Positions 9,042 through 18,608 are shown, numbered from the stretch's first letter. The stretch: 64,000 nucleotides of DNA from an uncultured Dokdonia sp. (GCF_947492535.1 NZ_CANLNH010000012.1:62001-126000); one strand, 5' to 3'. The notes: generated from the sequence alone by a model not told the origin. Made by a program: numbers and translations.

Positions 9042-9728
9042 ATGAAACCGGCACATATCAAATGCCAGCGATTAAAAGAAGTACGCCGTATTTATAAAAG
9101 ACAACGAGAGGTTTGGAAAGCACAACAAGCATTAGGATACACAAAATTAGATATTCCTATACGTGATGGCTGGTACAAAGAACTTGTTATTACTAAACGA
9201 ATAGCACGCTATAAAAATCAAGACGCTATGCTAGAAATCATAGCAAAACTTGACAAGCATGTTTGGGGAAAAACAAAAGAAGAGGCAAATGCAGCATGGT
9301 CTAAAAGAGTAACAGACCACCTCATCGTAAAAGAAGTCCCTACCATTAGTAAAAAACAATTCAGAAAACTAAGTGATAAAGCTAAATGTCTTTGTGTTCC
9401 TTTTCGGTATTATATCCGAAAACATACACTTAGAACTCGCTTTTATGTTCGGCTTCCAAAAGGAACCTATCGTGTCAAATACACTAGAGCGTACATCACA
9501 CACAGACGTAACATAGATCCATTATTAGAGCAAGAAGATGCCTTCTTGGATGGACTCCTCATGCGCAATGGATACTATGAGGCTGTCGAAAAATTAAGCA
9601 GATGGAGATCAAAATGGGACTGCTATGATAGAAGAGGCAGGAATTATATCAACTCAAAATTAAAAGGGTTGACTCATCGCGAAATCCAAGACATTATTAA
9701 TGAAGAATTATCATGGGAAAAAAACTAA
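9042..9728 (+). CDS. basic protein of unknown function, coupled to RtcB
   Basis: A 228-aa protein that I do not recognise. It is rich in Lys, Arg, Tyr and Trp, with clusters such as RRIYKRQREVWKAQQ and YRVKYTRAYITHRR, so binding to RNA is plausible. No catalytic motif is evident. Its stop codon overlaps the start of rtcB by 16 nt, which implies translational coupling and a role in the same repair pathway. It could be an adaptor that brings RNA or the ribosome to the ligase; this is inference from context only. Confidence 0.7.
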   Translation: MKPAHIKCQRLKEVRRIYKRQREVWKAQQALGYTKLDIPIRDGWYKELVITKRIARYKNQDAMLEIIAKLDKHVWGKTKEEANAAWSKRVTDHLIVKEVPTISKKQFRKLSDKAKCLCVPFRYYIRKHTLRTRFYVRLPKGTYRVKYTRAYITHRRNIDPLLEQEDAFLDGLLMRNGYYEAVEKLSRWRSKWDCYDRRGRNYINSKLKGLTHREIQDIINEELSWEKN

Positions 9729-11104
9729 GTGGAAAAGACCTAATCAAATTAGGCTTTCCAAAAAATAATAGCATCAATATCACTTTAGGTCAGATTAACA
9801 GATATCACAAACGGCTTAAAAAAGAACAAGTATTACAACAAGCAGCTTTGGTACTAGCAAATCCAAAGGAATATATAGGTGATGGTGTATGGGGTAAAAT
9901 AGCAGAGAGTCTTACAGATCCTGTAGTAGTCAAAAAACAAACACTACGATCTACACGAGTTCCTCATATGGTTTATGGAGAAAACGAGATAGATGATCAA
10001 GCAAAATACCAATTATACGATGCCTTAAAATTACCTGTAGCCGTCGCTGGCGCTTTAATGCCAGACGCACATAGCGGATATGGTTTGCCTATAGGCGGTG
10101 TGCTTGCCACAGATAATGCAGTGATTCCTTATGGAGTAGGTGTAGACATAGGATGTCGTATGAGCTTAACACTCTATCCTATTAAAATATCATATCTCAA
10201 AGGGAAGAAACATCAATTGGTCAATATGCTCTCAGAACATACCAAATTTGGCATGTATGAGACTCATAAAAACAAGCATGACCATGAGATATTTAGTCAT
10301 CATGCATTTAAAGATATTCCTTTAGCAAAAAGGCTTAAAGACAAAGCTTTTAAACAACTAGGAACGTCTGGAGGCGGAAATCACTTTGTAGAATTTGGAA
10401 GTGTACAAATTACAGATCCAAATAATGAGTGGGATTTAGCACCAGGTGAGTACTTAAGTTTATTATCACATAGCGGTTCACGAGGGTTAGGAGCTAATAT
10501 TGCAAAGCATTACACCTACCTCGCCACAAAGCAATGTCCGTTACCAAAACACGTACAACATCTAGCTTGGCTGGATTTAAATACACATGATGGACAAGAA
10601 TATTGGATCGCAATGAATCTTGCTGGTGATTATGCACAAGCATGTCATGATAATATTCATGCTCGAATAAGCAAACTGTTAGGTGCGCGTCCGTTAGCCA
10701 ATATTGCCAACCATCACAATTTTGCTTGGAAAGAGCAGATAGATGGAAAGGAATGTATTGTGCATCGTAAAGGAGCCACGCCTGCTGCCAAAGGAGAACT
10801 GGGCATCATCCCAGGATCAATGACGGCGCCAGGATACATTGTAAGAGGTCTTGGAAATCCAAACAGTTTACAATCGGCTTCACACGGAGCAGGTCGTTTG
10901 CACTCACGTCGTAAATGCAAAGAAAAATTTACCCAAAGTGCTATTAAAAAAGAGCTAGCCGCACATGATGTCACCCTTATAGGCGGAGGTGTAGATGAAG
11001 CACCTATGGCGTATAAAGACATCAAAAAAGTGATGGCAAATCAACAAGAACTCGTAGAAGTGGTAGGCACTTTTACACCAAAAATTGTTCGTATGGACAA
11101 GTAG
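9713..11104 (+). CDS. rtcB: RtcB-family RNA ligase
   Basis: A 463-aa RtcB ligase that joins 2',3'-cyclic phosphate or 3'-phosphate RNA ends to 5'-OH ends using GTP and Mn2+. Metal and active-site motifs are present: PDAHSGYG (118-120), D145/C148 in GVDIGC, N223/H224 in GGGNHF, H253 in SHSGSR, H334-H335 in NHHNF, and SHGAGR with the presumed guanylylated H391. It overlaps the basic protein upstream and is followed after 317 bp by prfH. RtcB2-PrfH pairs are known to repair ribosomes cut in the 16S decoding centre, and this gene is the likely RtcB2 of such a pair. Confidence 0.93.
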   Translation: MGKKLSGKDLIKLGFPKNNSINITLGQINRYHKRLKKEQVLQQAALVLANPKEYIGDGVWGKIAESLTDPVVVKKQTLRSTRVPHMVYGENEIDDQAKYQLYDALKLPVAVAGALMPDAHSGYGLPIGGVLATDNAVIPYGVGVDIGCRMSLTLYPIKISYLKGKKHQLVNMLSEHTKFGMYETHKNKHDHEIFSHHAFKDIPLAKRLKDKAFKQLGTSGGGNHFVEFGSVQITDPNNEWDLAPGEYLSLLSHSGSRGLGANIAKHYTYLATKQCPLPKHVQHLAWLDLNTHDGQEYWIAMNLAGDYAQACHDNIHARISKLLGARPLANIANHHNFAWKEQIDGKECIVHRKGATPAAKGELGIIPGSMTAPGYIVRGLGNPNSLQSASHGAGRLHSRRKCKEKFTQSAIKKELAAHDVTLIGGGVDEAPMAYKDIKKVMANQQELVEVVGTFTPKIVRMDK

Positions 11105-11132
11105 ATTTTTAGAAAGATATATCAAGAAAAAA

Positions 11133-11405
11133 GTAGTACTCATTTTCGTTTCCCCATCCCTAAAGGGTGCGAAAATTAGATTAATCAGATGATAAGAAAA
11201 AGACCTCCCTCTAGGGATGGGGTAAAAGTCTTTTTCGTAGTCGGTTTTAGTACTATGAATTTTAAACATATATCATTTAGGGCGTTACACTATGTTGCCC
11301 AAAAAGCAACATAGTGTCGGGCTTTCTGTTTCAATTCCTCGCCACACATAAAGTGTGTCTGTGGGATTTACACGGCAATCCCTAACGCATTCTTAAGAAT
11401 CGTTA
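11133..11405. other. highly structured rtcB-prfH intergenic region
   Basis: The 317-bp gap holds three strong inverted repeats: CCCCATCCCTA (11152-11162) with TAGGGATGGGG (11212-11222); ACACTATGTTGC (11287-11298) with GCAACATAGTGT (11306-11317); and a palindrome TAACG-C-ATTCTTAAGAAT-CGTTA (11383-11405) just upstream of the prfH start. They could act as an RNA switch, processing sites or a protein operator that uncouples prfH from rtcB. No gene is seen. Confidence 0.6.
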
Positions 11406-11421
11406 GAAAAAATTAGAAACA

Positions 11422-12111
11422 ATGGACACACTTATACAAATCACAGCAGGAAGAGGCCCTGCCGAATGTAATTGGGTGGTTGCAAAAGTATTAAAAGCCT
11501 TTATCGCAGCACTCAAAGAACATAATGGCAATCATGTTGTATTACAAAAACAACAAGCAGGCATCACCGCTGTACAATCAGTGATACTACGTATCTCAGG
11601 AAAGAATTTAGACACCTTTCTTTCCGAATGGATAGGCACGATACAATGGATTGGAAAATCCCCGTATCGAAAAAATCACAAGCGTAAAAATTGGTTTATA
11701 AAATTACAAGAAGTACCACAGCTAGAAACCACATCATTTCATGAGAAAGATGTCAAGTATCAAGCGATGCGTAGTACAGGTCCTGGAGGACAAAACGTAA
11801 ATAAAGTAAACTCGGCAGTGCGTGCTACACATATTCCTACAGGAATACAATGTGTTGCTATGGACAGCAGATCACAACACCAGAACAAAAAACTGGCGTT
11901 ACAACGTCTTAAAGATCAGTTTCAGATACACCATTTGGAACAATTGAAAGAGCAAGCCGCTACTACTTGGGAACAACACCTCAATATAGAACGAGGAAAC
12001 CCAATACAAGTCTTTAAAGGAAGTGATTTTAAACACCAAAAAAAGAACAAAAGTTACGCCTCAAAAAGGCAGTCACTTAAAAACGAATTAAAAAAGAAAT
12101 CATGGGAGTAA
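11422..12111 (+). CDS. prfH: peptide chain release factor H (PrfH)
   Basis: A 229-aa class I release-factor homologue with the GGQ peptidyl-tRNA hydrolysis motif at 122-124 (STGPGGQNVNKV) and a basic C-terminal tail, but without a codon-recognition domain of the RF1/RF2 type. The size matches PrfH, known to release nascent chains from ribosomes damaged at the decoding centre so that RtcB2 can religate 16S rRNA. It overlaps the next gene by 10 nt. Confidence 0.93.
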   Translation: MDTLIQITAGRGPAECNWVVAKVLKAFIAALKEHNGNHVVLQKQQAGITAVQSVILRISGKNLDTFLSEWIGTIQWIGKSPYRKNHKRKNWFIKLQEVPQLETTSFHEKDVKYQAMRSTGPGGQNVNKVNSAVRATHIPTGIQCVAMDSRSQHQNKKLALQRLKDQFQIHHLEQLKEQAATTWEQHLNIERGNPIQVFKGSDFKHQKKNKSYASKRQSLKNELKKKSWE

Positions 12112-12638
12112 CAATAGACAAATATATATTTCAAGCTTTGGATGCATACCCATACAACCTTGAAGAAACAATAGAATCTTTAAACTATGCACTGTCATAT
12201 GATGAGAAGAATGCTGTCGCTTTGTGTCTAATGGGTAGACTATATGCAGAACAATTGGGTAATTATGAAATGGCAAAAACATACTACGAACGTGCTTTAG
12301 CCGAAGATATGCATGCAGTAAATATCTATCCAAAATACATTAATGTATTGCTTTGGAATGAAGACTATGCCATTGCAGAAAAAGTAATCGATTTTGCACT
12401 TACCGTAAAAGGAACTGATAAAGCCGTATTGTACTTTAAAAAAGCCGTTTTATTTGAGAAAAAGAAAGCATATAAAGATGCATTGTCTTGTCTCAAAACA
12501 GCAAAGGTTCATACCTATAACACGCATTTTATGAACGATCTAGATTCCGAAAAGAATCGAATCAAAGAAAAAATGCCAAAAAAGAAGAAATCCAAAAAGA
12601 AAAAGAAAGATTCTTCTAAAAAGAAGAAAAAGAAATAA
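12102..12638 (+). CDS. TPR-like protein with lysine-rich tail
   Basis: A 178-aa protein with about three tetratricopeptide-like helical pairs (for example NAVALCLMGRLYAEQLGNYE and YYERALAEDMHAVNIYPKYI) and a C-terminal tail of about 25 residues almost entirely Lys and Ser. The tail suggests electrostatic binding to RNA or the ribosome. Translational overlap with prfH links it to ribosome rescue. TPR genes next to prfH-type operons seem plausible as adaptors, but I cannot name the family. Confidence 0.75.
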   Translation: MGVTIDKYIFQALDAYPYNLEETIESLNYALSYDEKNAVALCLMGRLYAEQLGNYEMAKTYYERALAEDMHAVNIYPKYINVLLWNEDYAIAEKVIDFALTVKGTDKAVLYFKKAVLFEKKKAYKDALSCLKTAKVHTYNTHFMNDLDSEKNRIKEKMPKKKKSKKKKKDSSKKKKKK

Positions 12639-12835
12639 TCATATCTGTAATTATTTATACGCATTATCATTTCATATCATTCCGAGTTTATTTCGGAATC
12701 TCATCAAGTGAAAACGATTTTTCAGAGTGAGAACCTGAAACGAGTTCAGGTTGACGAAACGAATTACAGTACGTATATAAATAGTTATTTCACTTGAAAT
12801 ACGTGGAATGAAAAACAGATGTAAAAATAAAAGAT

Positions 12836-13378
12836 ATGGGAGCACCACATAACAAAAAACGATATGGCGAATTATGGCCTGACTATAAAATAACCTATGC
12901 ACTTACAGAACTTCACTTTTTAAGAGAGCTTGTGGTTTTGTCTGGAGGATGGGCTTGGCATTTTTTGTCTCCAGAAGGACACAAAGAGTTTAAACATGCA
13001 CACGATCATAAGGATATAGATTTGTTTATAGCGCCACAAAACATTGCCGAAGTCATGTATATTTTACAAGAACGTGGCTTTAAAAAAGTATGGACACGCT
13101 ATGATCATTTACCTAGTGACGAACAATTTAGACGGTATGAAAAAACAGAAGAACATGCAGGAAAACTCTTTCGAATTACGATTGACTTTTTTGTCAATAA
13201 AAATGTACCTCAACGTACCGTAAAAGGGTGGAACATTGTAGAGCCTTCTTTTTTATTAAGTCTATACAGTAACATACACTCAAGTGATAAATGTTGGGCC
13301 GTACAAGCTGCATTACATTTACTCAAATACGATATCGACCCGTTGGATCGTGAAGAGTTAATCCAAATGCCTAGATAA
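12836..13378 (+). CDS. predicted nucleotidyltransferase (pol-beta fold)
   Basis: A 180-aa protein with a minimal nucleotidyltransferase signature: the glycine motif LSGGWAWHFL (about 36-45) followed by HDHKDIDLFIAP, giving the paired acidic metal ligands D-x-D, and a third acid likely in ITIDFFV. The family resembles AbiEii/LnuA-type small NTases. In an RNA-repair operon the likely job is end healing or tailing of RNA, but substrate is not shown by sequence. The gene follows a 197-bp gap that contains a flavobacterial palindrome. Confidence 0.75.
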   Translation: MGAPHNKKRYGELWPDYKITYALTELHFLRELVVLSGGWAWHFLSPEGHKEFKHAHDHKDIDLFIAPQNIAEVMYILQERGFKKVWTRYDHLPSDEQFRRYEKTEEHAGKLFRITIDFFVNKNVPQRTVKGWNIVEPSFLLSLYSNIHSSDKCWAVQAALHLLKYDIDPLDREELIQMPR

Positions 13379-13396
13379 TAGTAAATAATACAACAA

Positions 13397-13454
13397 AATC
13401 TATAGGTGATTTCGATACAGTTTTCTCCGAAAATCACTCAATCACCTATAGATT
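13397..13454. terminator. hairpin with conserved apical loop, copy 1
   Basis: Perfect 14-bp stem AATCTATAGGTGAT/ATCACCTATAGATT. The 30-nt loop (TTCGATACAG...AAATCACTCA) is nearly the same as that of the hairpin at 54151-54220, whereas the outer stems differ. It probably serves as a terminator or REP-type element after the nucleotidyltransferase gene. Confidence 0.6.
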
Positions 13455-13468
13455 AATTAAAAAAATAG

Positions 13469-13489
13469 ATCCCGCTGAAAAAGCGGGAT
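13469..13489. repeat. ATCCCGCT palindrome
   Basis: ATCCCGCT-GAAAA-AGCGGGAT. It is followed by a TTAGTTCAAC...TTTTCAAAATAGTGTTT segment. A similar composite occurs in inverted orientation at 43600-43680, and a degenerate form without the palindrome lies near 50440-50500. Confidence 0.6.
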
Positions 13490-13555
13490 TAGTTCAACCA
13501 ACTATTTTGAATTCACCCTTCGGGCTTTTCAAAATAGTGTTTCACTAATAAAACA

Positions 13556-14098
13556 ATGAATACAACAGATAATATATTAGTAATAGACCTAGAGGCTACC
13601 TGCTGGAATGGTCCCATACCACAAGGGCAAGTAAATGAGATCATAGAGATCGGTATTTGCGTTTTAAATGCCCAAACGGGTGAAATCTCAGACCCTAGAG
13701 GTATTCTCATTAAGCCAGAACGCTCAAAGGTGAGTCCGTTTTGTACCGAGCTTACCACCATCACACAAGACATGTTAGATCAGGAGGGTATCTCTTTTGA
13801 AGATGCCTGTGATATCATACGTGATGAATACGAAGGACATTATAATACGTGGGTGAGTTATGGTGATTATGATCGCAACATGATGCAACGACAATGCAAG
13901 ATTCGAAATATCGATTACCCATTGTCTCATGATCATATCAATGTAAAGCAACTTTTTTATGAGATTAAAGATCTCCGAAAGAAAGTAGGTATGAAAGGCG
14001 CTTTAAACATCCTTAATATTCCTTTGGAAGGCACCCATCACAGAGGTGTGGATGATGCCAAGAATATTGCCAAAATCATGGATTGGTGTTTGGGATAG
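13556..14098 (+). CDS. DEDDh 3'-5' exonuclease (Eri-1/DnaQ-like)
   Basis: A 180-aa exonuclease of the DnaQ superfamily. ExoI is VIDLEATCWNG (D and E metal ligands near 10-12), ExoII lies in VSYGDYDRNMM with an aspartate, and ExoIII is HHRGVDDAKNIAKI with the DEDDh histidine and final aspartate. The spacing and the TCW after the first motif are typical of Eri-1-like exoribonucleases that trim RNA 3' ends. Its place at the end of the RtcB-PrfH operon supports a role in trimming damaged RNA before ligation. Confidence 0.85.
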   Translation: MNTTDNILVIDLEATCWNGPIPQGQVNEIIEIGICVLNAQTGEISDPRGILIKPERSKVSPFCTELTTITQDMLDQEGISFEDACDIIRDEYEGHYNTWVSYGDYDRNMMQRQCKIRNIDYPLSHDHINVKQLFYEIKDLRKKVGMKGALNILNIPLEGTHHRGVDDAKNIAKIMDWCLG

Positions 14099-14229
14099 TC
14101 CCCTTTCTATTTTCTTAAAGTCACTTAGTACGTCATTCTGAATCTCATCATAAAAATTATTAACCTAATGAGAAACTGAAACGGATTCAGTTTGACGAAA
14201 CAATTTAGAAACTATTTTTTATAATTAAG

Positions 14230-14268
14230 AAACCGTCGTTTACAACTTGTAAATGACGGTTTTGTTTT
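14230..14268. terminator. bidirectional intrinsic terminator
   Basis: AAACCGTCGTTTACA / TAAATGACGGTTT stem between two convergent genes, with T runs on both strands. Confidence 0.75.
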
Positions 14269-14290
14269 TATGAACTTTCAATAAGTTTAT

Positions 14291-17155
14291 CTACTCTTCT
14301 TCTAAAGCTTGATCATATTTTTCAAGTAAATCTTGAAAACGTTTTTCATTTTTATACTTTTCTTTAATATCATCATCTAACCAACTTGCTTTTGCTTTTA
14401 AGTGGAAAGATTTTTCTAATAATTCATAAAATTTTTCGGTATTCCCTAGAGATTCATAAATAGTAGATTTTGTACCATACAGAAAGCCATCTGTATCATT
14501 TAATTTTAGAGCTATATCTATAACCTTGAATGCCTCATCAATCTTATTTAATCTTCTTAGAGCATTAGCTTTGTTTGAGTATATATCTATTCGTTCATTA
14601 TCTATGCCTAGTGCTCTATCACAATCTCCTACCACTCCTTCATAATCTTCTAACCCACTCTTAGTCATAGCTCGATTTAGATAATAACTAATATTATTAT
14701 TATCTAAATCTATAGCTTTATCATTGTCTAAGAGCGCTTCAGAATATTTTTTTGAATCAAATTTAATTTCTGCCCTTCGATCAAAAAACATTGCTTCTTT
14801 ATCATCTAACTCTATAGCTTTATTATTATCTAAAAGTGCTTCAGAATATTTTTTTAATCTATGTTTTGAAATAGATCTGTTATAATAATACCCTGCAATA
14901 TCATTTTCTAATTGTATTGCTATATCAAAATCTTTTATAGATTCTACATAATATTTCAAATCACCTTTTACTACTCCTCTTTGGTGAAAATATCTTCCTA
15001 TTTGGTTGTTCAGTTTTATTGATTTATCTAAATATTTTATAGATGTTTTGTATTTCTTTTTTTTATGGTATAATATTCCTATTTTAAATAAATTATTATG
15101 GTCTTCTGGGTTTAAACTTTCTATACTTAAGCGTTTTTTTAAACTTTTATCAATATTCTTATCATTTTTTTCATAACATAAAACCAAATCTAAAAGAGCA
15201 GAAATATCATTTTCTTCGATTGTTAGTAATTGTTCATAATGGGTAATTGCCCTGCCCCAAAGTTCTTCCATCATGAATTGTCTTGCCAATGCACGGTGAT
15301 GTTCTATTGCGTTTAGTAAATAATTTTTTAAATTTTTAACCTCCACTATTGCTCCTTTTTCATTGATTGATTGATTAATGTCAGGATGATTCTCATAAAA
15401 ATTTAAAAATTCACTAGCATAATTTAAATAAGGTTCAAAAGCGATATGCATGGTAAATACAGATAAAGAGTCTTGAAGTTTCCCTTCATTTATCTGATTA
15501 TGCGATTTTTTTTCTACTATAATATTTTCCTCATTGCAAACTAAATATTTAAAAGAGTCAGGCAAAGGTATATCATACAAAAATTCAATAAAACCTTCAA
15601 TATCTTCTATGTTTTCATTATCGTATAGTTTATCTACAGAAGGGTTTTCTTTAAAGAATGGAAGAAAGTAATTAAAAGGATTATCAATAAAATAATCATT
15701 TTCAAAAATATATTTTCCTAAAACACTTTTTCTTTGCAATCCTATTTGCATGAAATAGATTATTTTTTTTAATGATTCTTGTATTTCAGGGTTTAATTTT
15801 AAACGTTCTATTTTTGATTCTAATTTTTTCTTATGTCGAATCCATCTATTACCTAAAAAATTTAAGACTATAAACAAGTAGGTAATAGCTTTCTGCCATA
15901 CTTTTGGTTCACTTTCATTTACAAAATCAATTAGCAAATCAATTTTTGTAATATCTATTTTCCTGTGATTTACAAGACTACATGCTAATGCACTTACAAT
16001 AACACTACGATGATACCATTGGTATGCCTTTTCGTTGACATCTTTTATTTTACTAATTTTCTGTTTAGTTAGATCACTTATTATCTCTGAATTATAAATG
16101 GTATCAAACAAATGTTCAAGTTCGTTTTGGTCATGATCTGGTATTTTAAAGTCAAGATTAAACTGCTGGGTGCGCAATTCTATCATTCGATCTTTGATTA
16201 CACGTAGCTCTTTATCGACTTTCTTTTTAAGATGATCTTCTTCTTCATCAAATTCTTCTTTTTTTTCATCAAACATTTTCTCTAAGAGAACAATGTCTTC
16301 TATTTTAGAAATATCTACATCTTCTTTTTCATTTGTAGTTTTTACTAGATTTCCTTTTGAATGTTCTTTTTTGGCTTCTATTAATTCATCTAATAAAGTA
16401 TCAAAAGATTCTTCCCAATCTTCAACGGGAACATCTTTCACACCATCTAAATTTGTAGTACGATTAGTAACAATATAATGAGTATTATTATGACCTTTAT
16501 ATATTTTATTTAAGAAATCTAATTGATCTTTTATAAAAGGGTCTTCCATACTAAAACCAAGAAAAAGGATCGTTTTAGTTTGTAGAAAACTTCTTAAACT
16601 CTGTGTAGCTGCATTTTCTTCAACATATGATTTTCTGTAATCACTTTCGAATAAAATACATTTTGTAGGATCAGAAATGTCACCATGCATTTTATACAAA
16701 AATGGATTTCCTTTGATTCCTAGTTTCTGTTGAAATTGATTATCGTGTGTATATGGCTTAATACCTTTAGGAAGTACTGCTTCTAAAGCTGTATCGTAAT
16801 TTGTAGTTATTATTTTATCACTTATCTGCCATAGCTTCTTATGTCTTTCAAGTTTGTCTTCGGGGTATTCTACTTTATTTATAACTGAATACAATATTTT
16901 TTCTGCTTCTGGTCTATGTCCCCTATCTTCAATTTGTTGTAAGACATCAAATACACTTATTGAGTTAGATTCCAATAAATCTATATTGTGTTTAAAATTC
17001 ACTAAAGACTTGTCCCCATATTCCTTATAAAGCTCCTCTAGTATTTTTATAATTAAGTTATTCCAATTAGGTATCCCTAATGGAATAGACATCCCCGCCC
17101 CAACAAAAAGAATTAAACTATCATCTGCAATTGCTTCCTTTATTTTTTCTATCAT
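14291..17155 (-). CDS. SIR2-domain protein with C-terminal TPR array
   Basis: A 954-aa protein. The N-terminal SIR2-like domain (about 1-240) shows the NAD-binding start LILFVGAGMSIPLG, TTNYDTALE, the KMHGDISDP motif and TILFLGFSMEDPF. A charged coiled-coil region (about 275-335) leads to a helical middle part, and the C-terminal third (about 630-945) consists of tetratricopeptide repeats (repeated NKAIELDDKEAMFFDRRAEI-type units). SIR2 domains fused to repeat sensors are frequent in anti-phage systems where they deplete NAD. It lies inside the RNA-repair island but on the opposite strand, so it may be an abortive-infection partner. Several TPR units are nearly identical, indicating recent repeat expansion. 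Confidence 0.85.
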   Translation of the reverse strand: MIEKIKEAIADDSLILFVGAGMSIPLGIPNWNNLIIKILEELYKEYGDKSLVNFKHNIDLLESNSISVFDVLQQIEDRGHRPEAEKILYSVINKVEYPEDKLERHKKLWQISDKIITTNYDTALEAVLPKGIKPYTHDNQFQQKLGIKGNPFLYKMHGDISDPTKCILFESDYRKSYVEENAATQSLRSFLQTKTILFLGFSMEDPFIKDQLDFLNKIYKGHNNTHYIVTNRTTNLDGVKDVPVEDWEESFDTLLDELIEAKKEHSKGNLVKTTNEKEDVDISKIEDIVLLEKMFDEKKEEFDEEEDHLKKKVDKELRVIKDRMIELRTQQFNLDFKIPDHDQNELEHLFDTIYNSEIISDLTKQKISKIKDVNEKAYQWYHRSVIVSALACSLVNHRKIDITKIDLLIDFVNESEPKVWQKAITYLFIVLNFLGNRWIRHKKKLESKIERLKLNPEIQESLKKIIYFMQIGLQRKSVLGKYIFENDYFIDNPFNYFLPFFKENPSVDKLYDNENIEDIEGFIEFLYDIPLPDSFKYLVCNEENIIVEKKSHNQINEGKLQDSLSVFTMHIAFEPYLNYASEFLNFYENHPDINQSINEKGAIVEVKNLKNYLLNAIEHHRALARQFMMEELWGRAITHYEQLLTIEENDISALLDLVLCYEKNDKNIDKSLKKRLSIESLNPEDHNNLFKIGILYHKKKKYKTSIKYLDKSIKLNNQIGRYFHQRGVVKGDLKYYVESIKDFDIAIQLENDIAGYYYNRSISKHRLKKYSEALLDNNKAIELDDKEAMFFDRRAEIKFDSKKYSEALLDNDKAIDLDNNNISYYLNRAMTKSGLEDYEGVVGDCDRALGIDNERIDIYSNKANALRRLNKIDEAFKVIDIALKLNDTDGFLYGTKSTIYESLGNTEKFYELLEKSFHLKAKASWLDDDIKEKYKNEKRFQDLLEKYDQALEEE

Positions 17156-17338
17156 AAAAACAAATCATTATATATTGGCTTTAGGGGGTTCTTAAAAATA
17201 AAGATAAAAATGGACATAACTAACTATCAACGAAATAACTATAATAAATAATTAACACGTGTTTTACTTAAATAACAATTTAATTCTTTTGAGTGATTTA
17301 TTAAAAAAATGCCTAATTAACTCATAATCATACATTTT

Positions 17339-17505
17339 GTTCATTTTCTTTGCTTGTCCAAAGAAAACAGAACCAAAAGAAAAGACACTTTTTCTTAGGT
17401 ATTTTTTCGCTTGAAGCGAAAAACCACAAAGAGTTTCCTAAATTTTTTCCAAGGCTTCAAAAATTTTTAACGGAAACTCCTTGTTATACTGGAGAAAAAG
17501 AAGAT
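17339..17505 (-). repeat. dispersed repeat, inverted copy
   Basis: Inverted similar copy of the element at 2362-2522. It occupies most of the 440-bp gap between the SIR2-TPR gene and the WYL regulator; the rest of the gap holds a TTTCGCGAAAG palindrome near 17582. Confidence 0.65.
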
Positions 17506-17597
17506 ATAATCTATTAACTTATACCTAAATCAATTTAATTTTTAATAAAAATATAACCTATTTCAAATGACTCATTATAAATTTTCGCGAAAGCATA

Positions 17598-18608
17598 CTA
17601 TTCCTTATCCTCATATTGAGATAAAGCGATTCTAAGTTTATGATAAATACGCTTTCGAAGATGGTTTGGTTTAAGGACTTCAATACTATCTCCAAATCCT
17701 AAAATGAGGCGTTCCAATTCAAAATTGTGTTGTACCTGAATTTCAAAAATAGTCCCGTCTTCAGTTTTTTTGATTTCTCTTTGAGAAGCATGAAAAGGTT
17801 TTGTAGAAACATACGGTGCATTTTTACGATCTACTCTAAAGGTTACTTTTTGTGCTCGTACATTTTCAGATACCGTCACCCCAACTACATCTTTATAATA
17901 GCTATCGCCTTGCACTTCATTGTCTTCATACGTAATGTCATCTTTGATGGTGATACCTAGCATACGGTCTAAGGCCAGTGTGGTATACTTGCTTTTTGAA
18001 AGCGCTAAGACAAACCAGCGATTATTGAATTCTTTCAATAATTGAGGATGCACAATCATGGTACTTTCACTACGTGCTTTAAAGGATTTATATGAGACCT
18101 CAATTACTTTTTTATGTTGAATGGCTTCATAAATCACATCAATATATTCCAATCCTTTGAGCTGTTCGTTTTTATCTAAATGAATAATAGATCGCCTATT
18201 TTCTTGAGAAGAATAGACAGAGTCTTCCAGTCGCTGTAACACACCATCCATTTCTTTAAAAAGGGAAAAGTCTTTAAACTCACGCAAAATCTGGATCGCT
18301 TCATTCATGACTTTGACATCCTTGTCGGTGACGGGAATATTCATGATGCTATAATCTTCTTCGGTATAGCGATAGTATTTACGTTTATAGACTTCGATAG
18401 GTGCATTATAACCCAACTTATCACTTCGCATGGTTTGGATATCCAGTTGTACAGTACGTTTACTCACGTACACATCTTTGCCTTCATATTCATATAATGC
18501 ATCAGAACAGGCATCAATCAAATCATCAAGGGTCCATTGTCTGTATTTATTACGTAAACATTGATCAATGGTTTTATATCTAATAAGAGCATTTTTATTG
18601 GCAGCCAT
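17598..18608 (-). CDS. WYL-domain transcriptional regulator
   Basis: A 336-aa regulator of the PafC/YafY type. The N-terminal winged helix-turn-helix part (about 1-95) includes YVSKRTVQLDIQTMRSDKLG. The WYL domain (about 155-240) has the family hallmarks VSYKSFKA, HPQLLKEFNNRWFVLAL and LALDRMLGI, followed by a C-terminal WCX-like extension. WYL domains sense nucleic acids or nucleotides in several defence and DNA-damage systems. The gene is divergent from the TROVE gene, with a palindromic operator between them that recurs at three other island promoters, so this is the best candidate for the island regulator. Confidence 0.88.
   Translation of the reverse strand: MAANKNALIRYKTIDQCLRNKYRQWTLDDLIDACSDALYEYEGKDVYVSKRTVQLDIQTMRSDKLGYNAPIEVYKRKYYRYTEEDYSIMNIPVTDKDVKVMNEAIQILREFKDFSLFKEMDGVLQRLEDSVYSSQENRRSIIHLDKNEQLKGLEYIDVIYEAIQHKKVIEVSYKSFKARSESTMIVHPQLLKEFNNRWFVLALSKSKYTTLALDRMLGITIKDDITYEDNEVQGDSYYKDVVGVTVSENVRAQKVTFRVDRKNAPYVSTKPFHASQREIKKTEDGTIFEIQVQHNFELERLILGFGDSIEVLKPNHLRKRIYHKLRIALSQYEDKE

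Noticed and set aside
8763-9056. Minus-strand ORF of 97 codons before the RNA-repair operon
   Set aside because: It reads through two palindromic repeats and overlaps the start of the basic protein gene; no family resemblance.
10714-11025. ORF of 103 codons antisense to rtcB
   Set aside because: Entirely inside the conserved 3' half of rtcB; a frame shadow.
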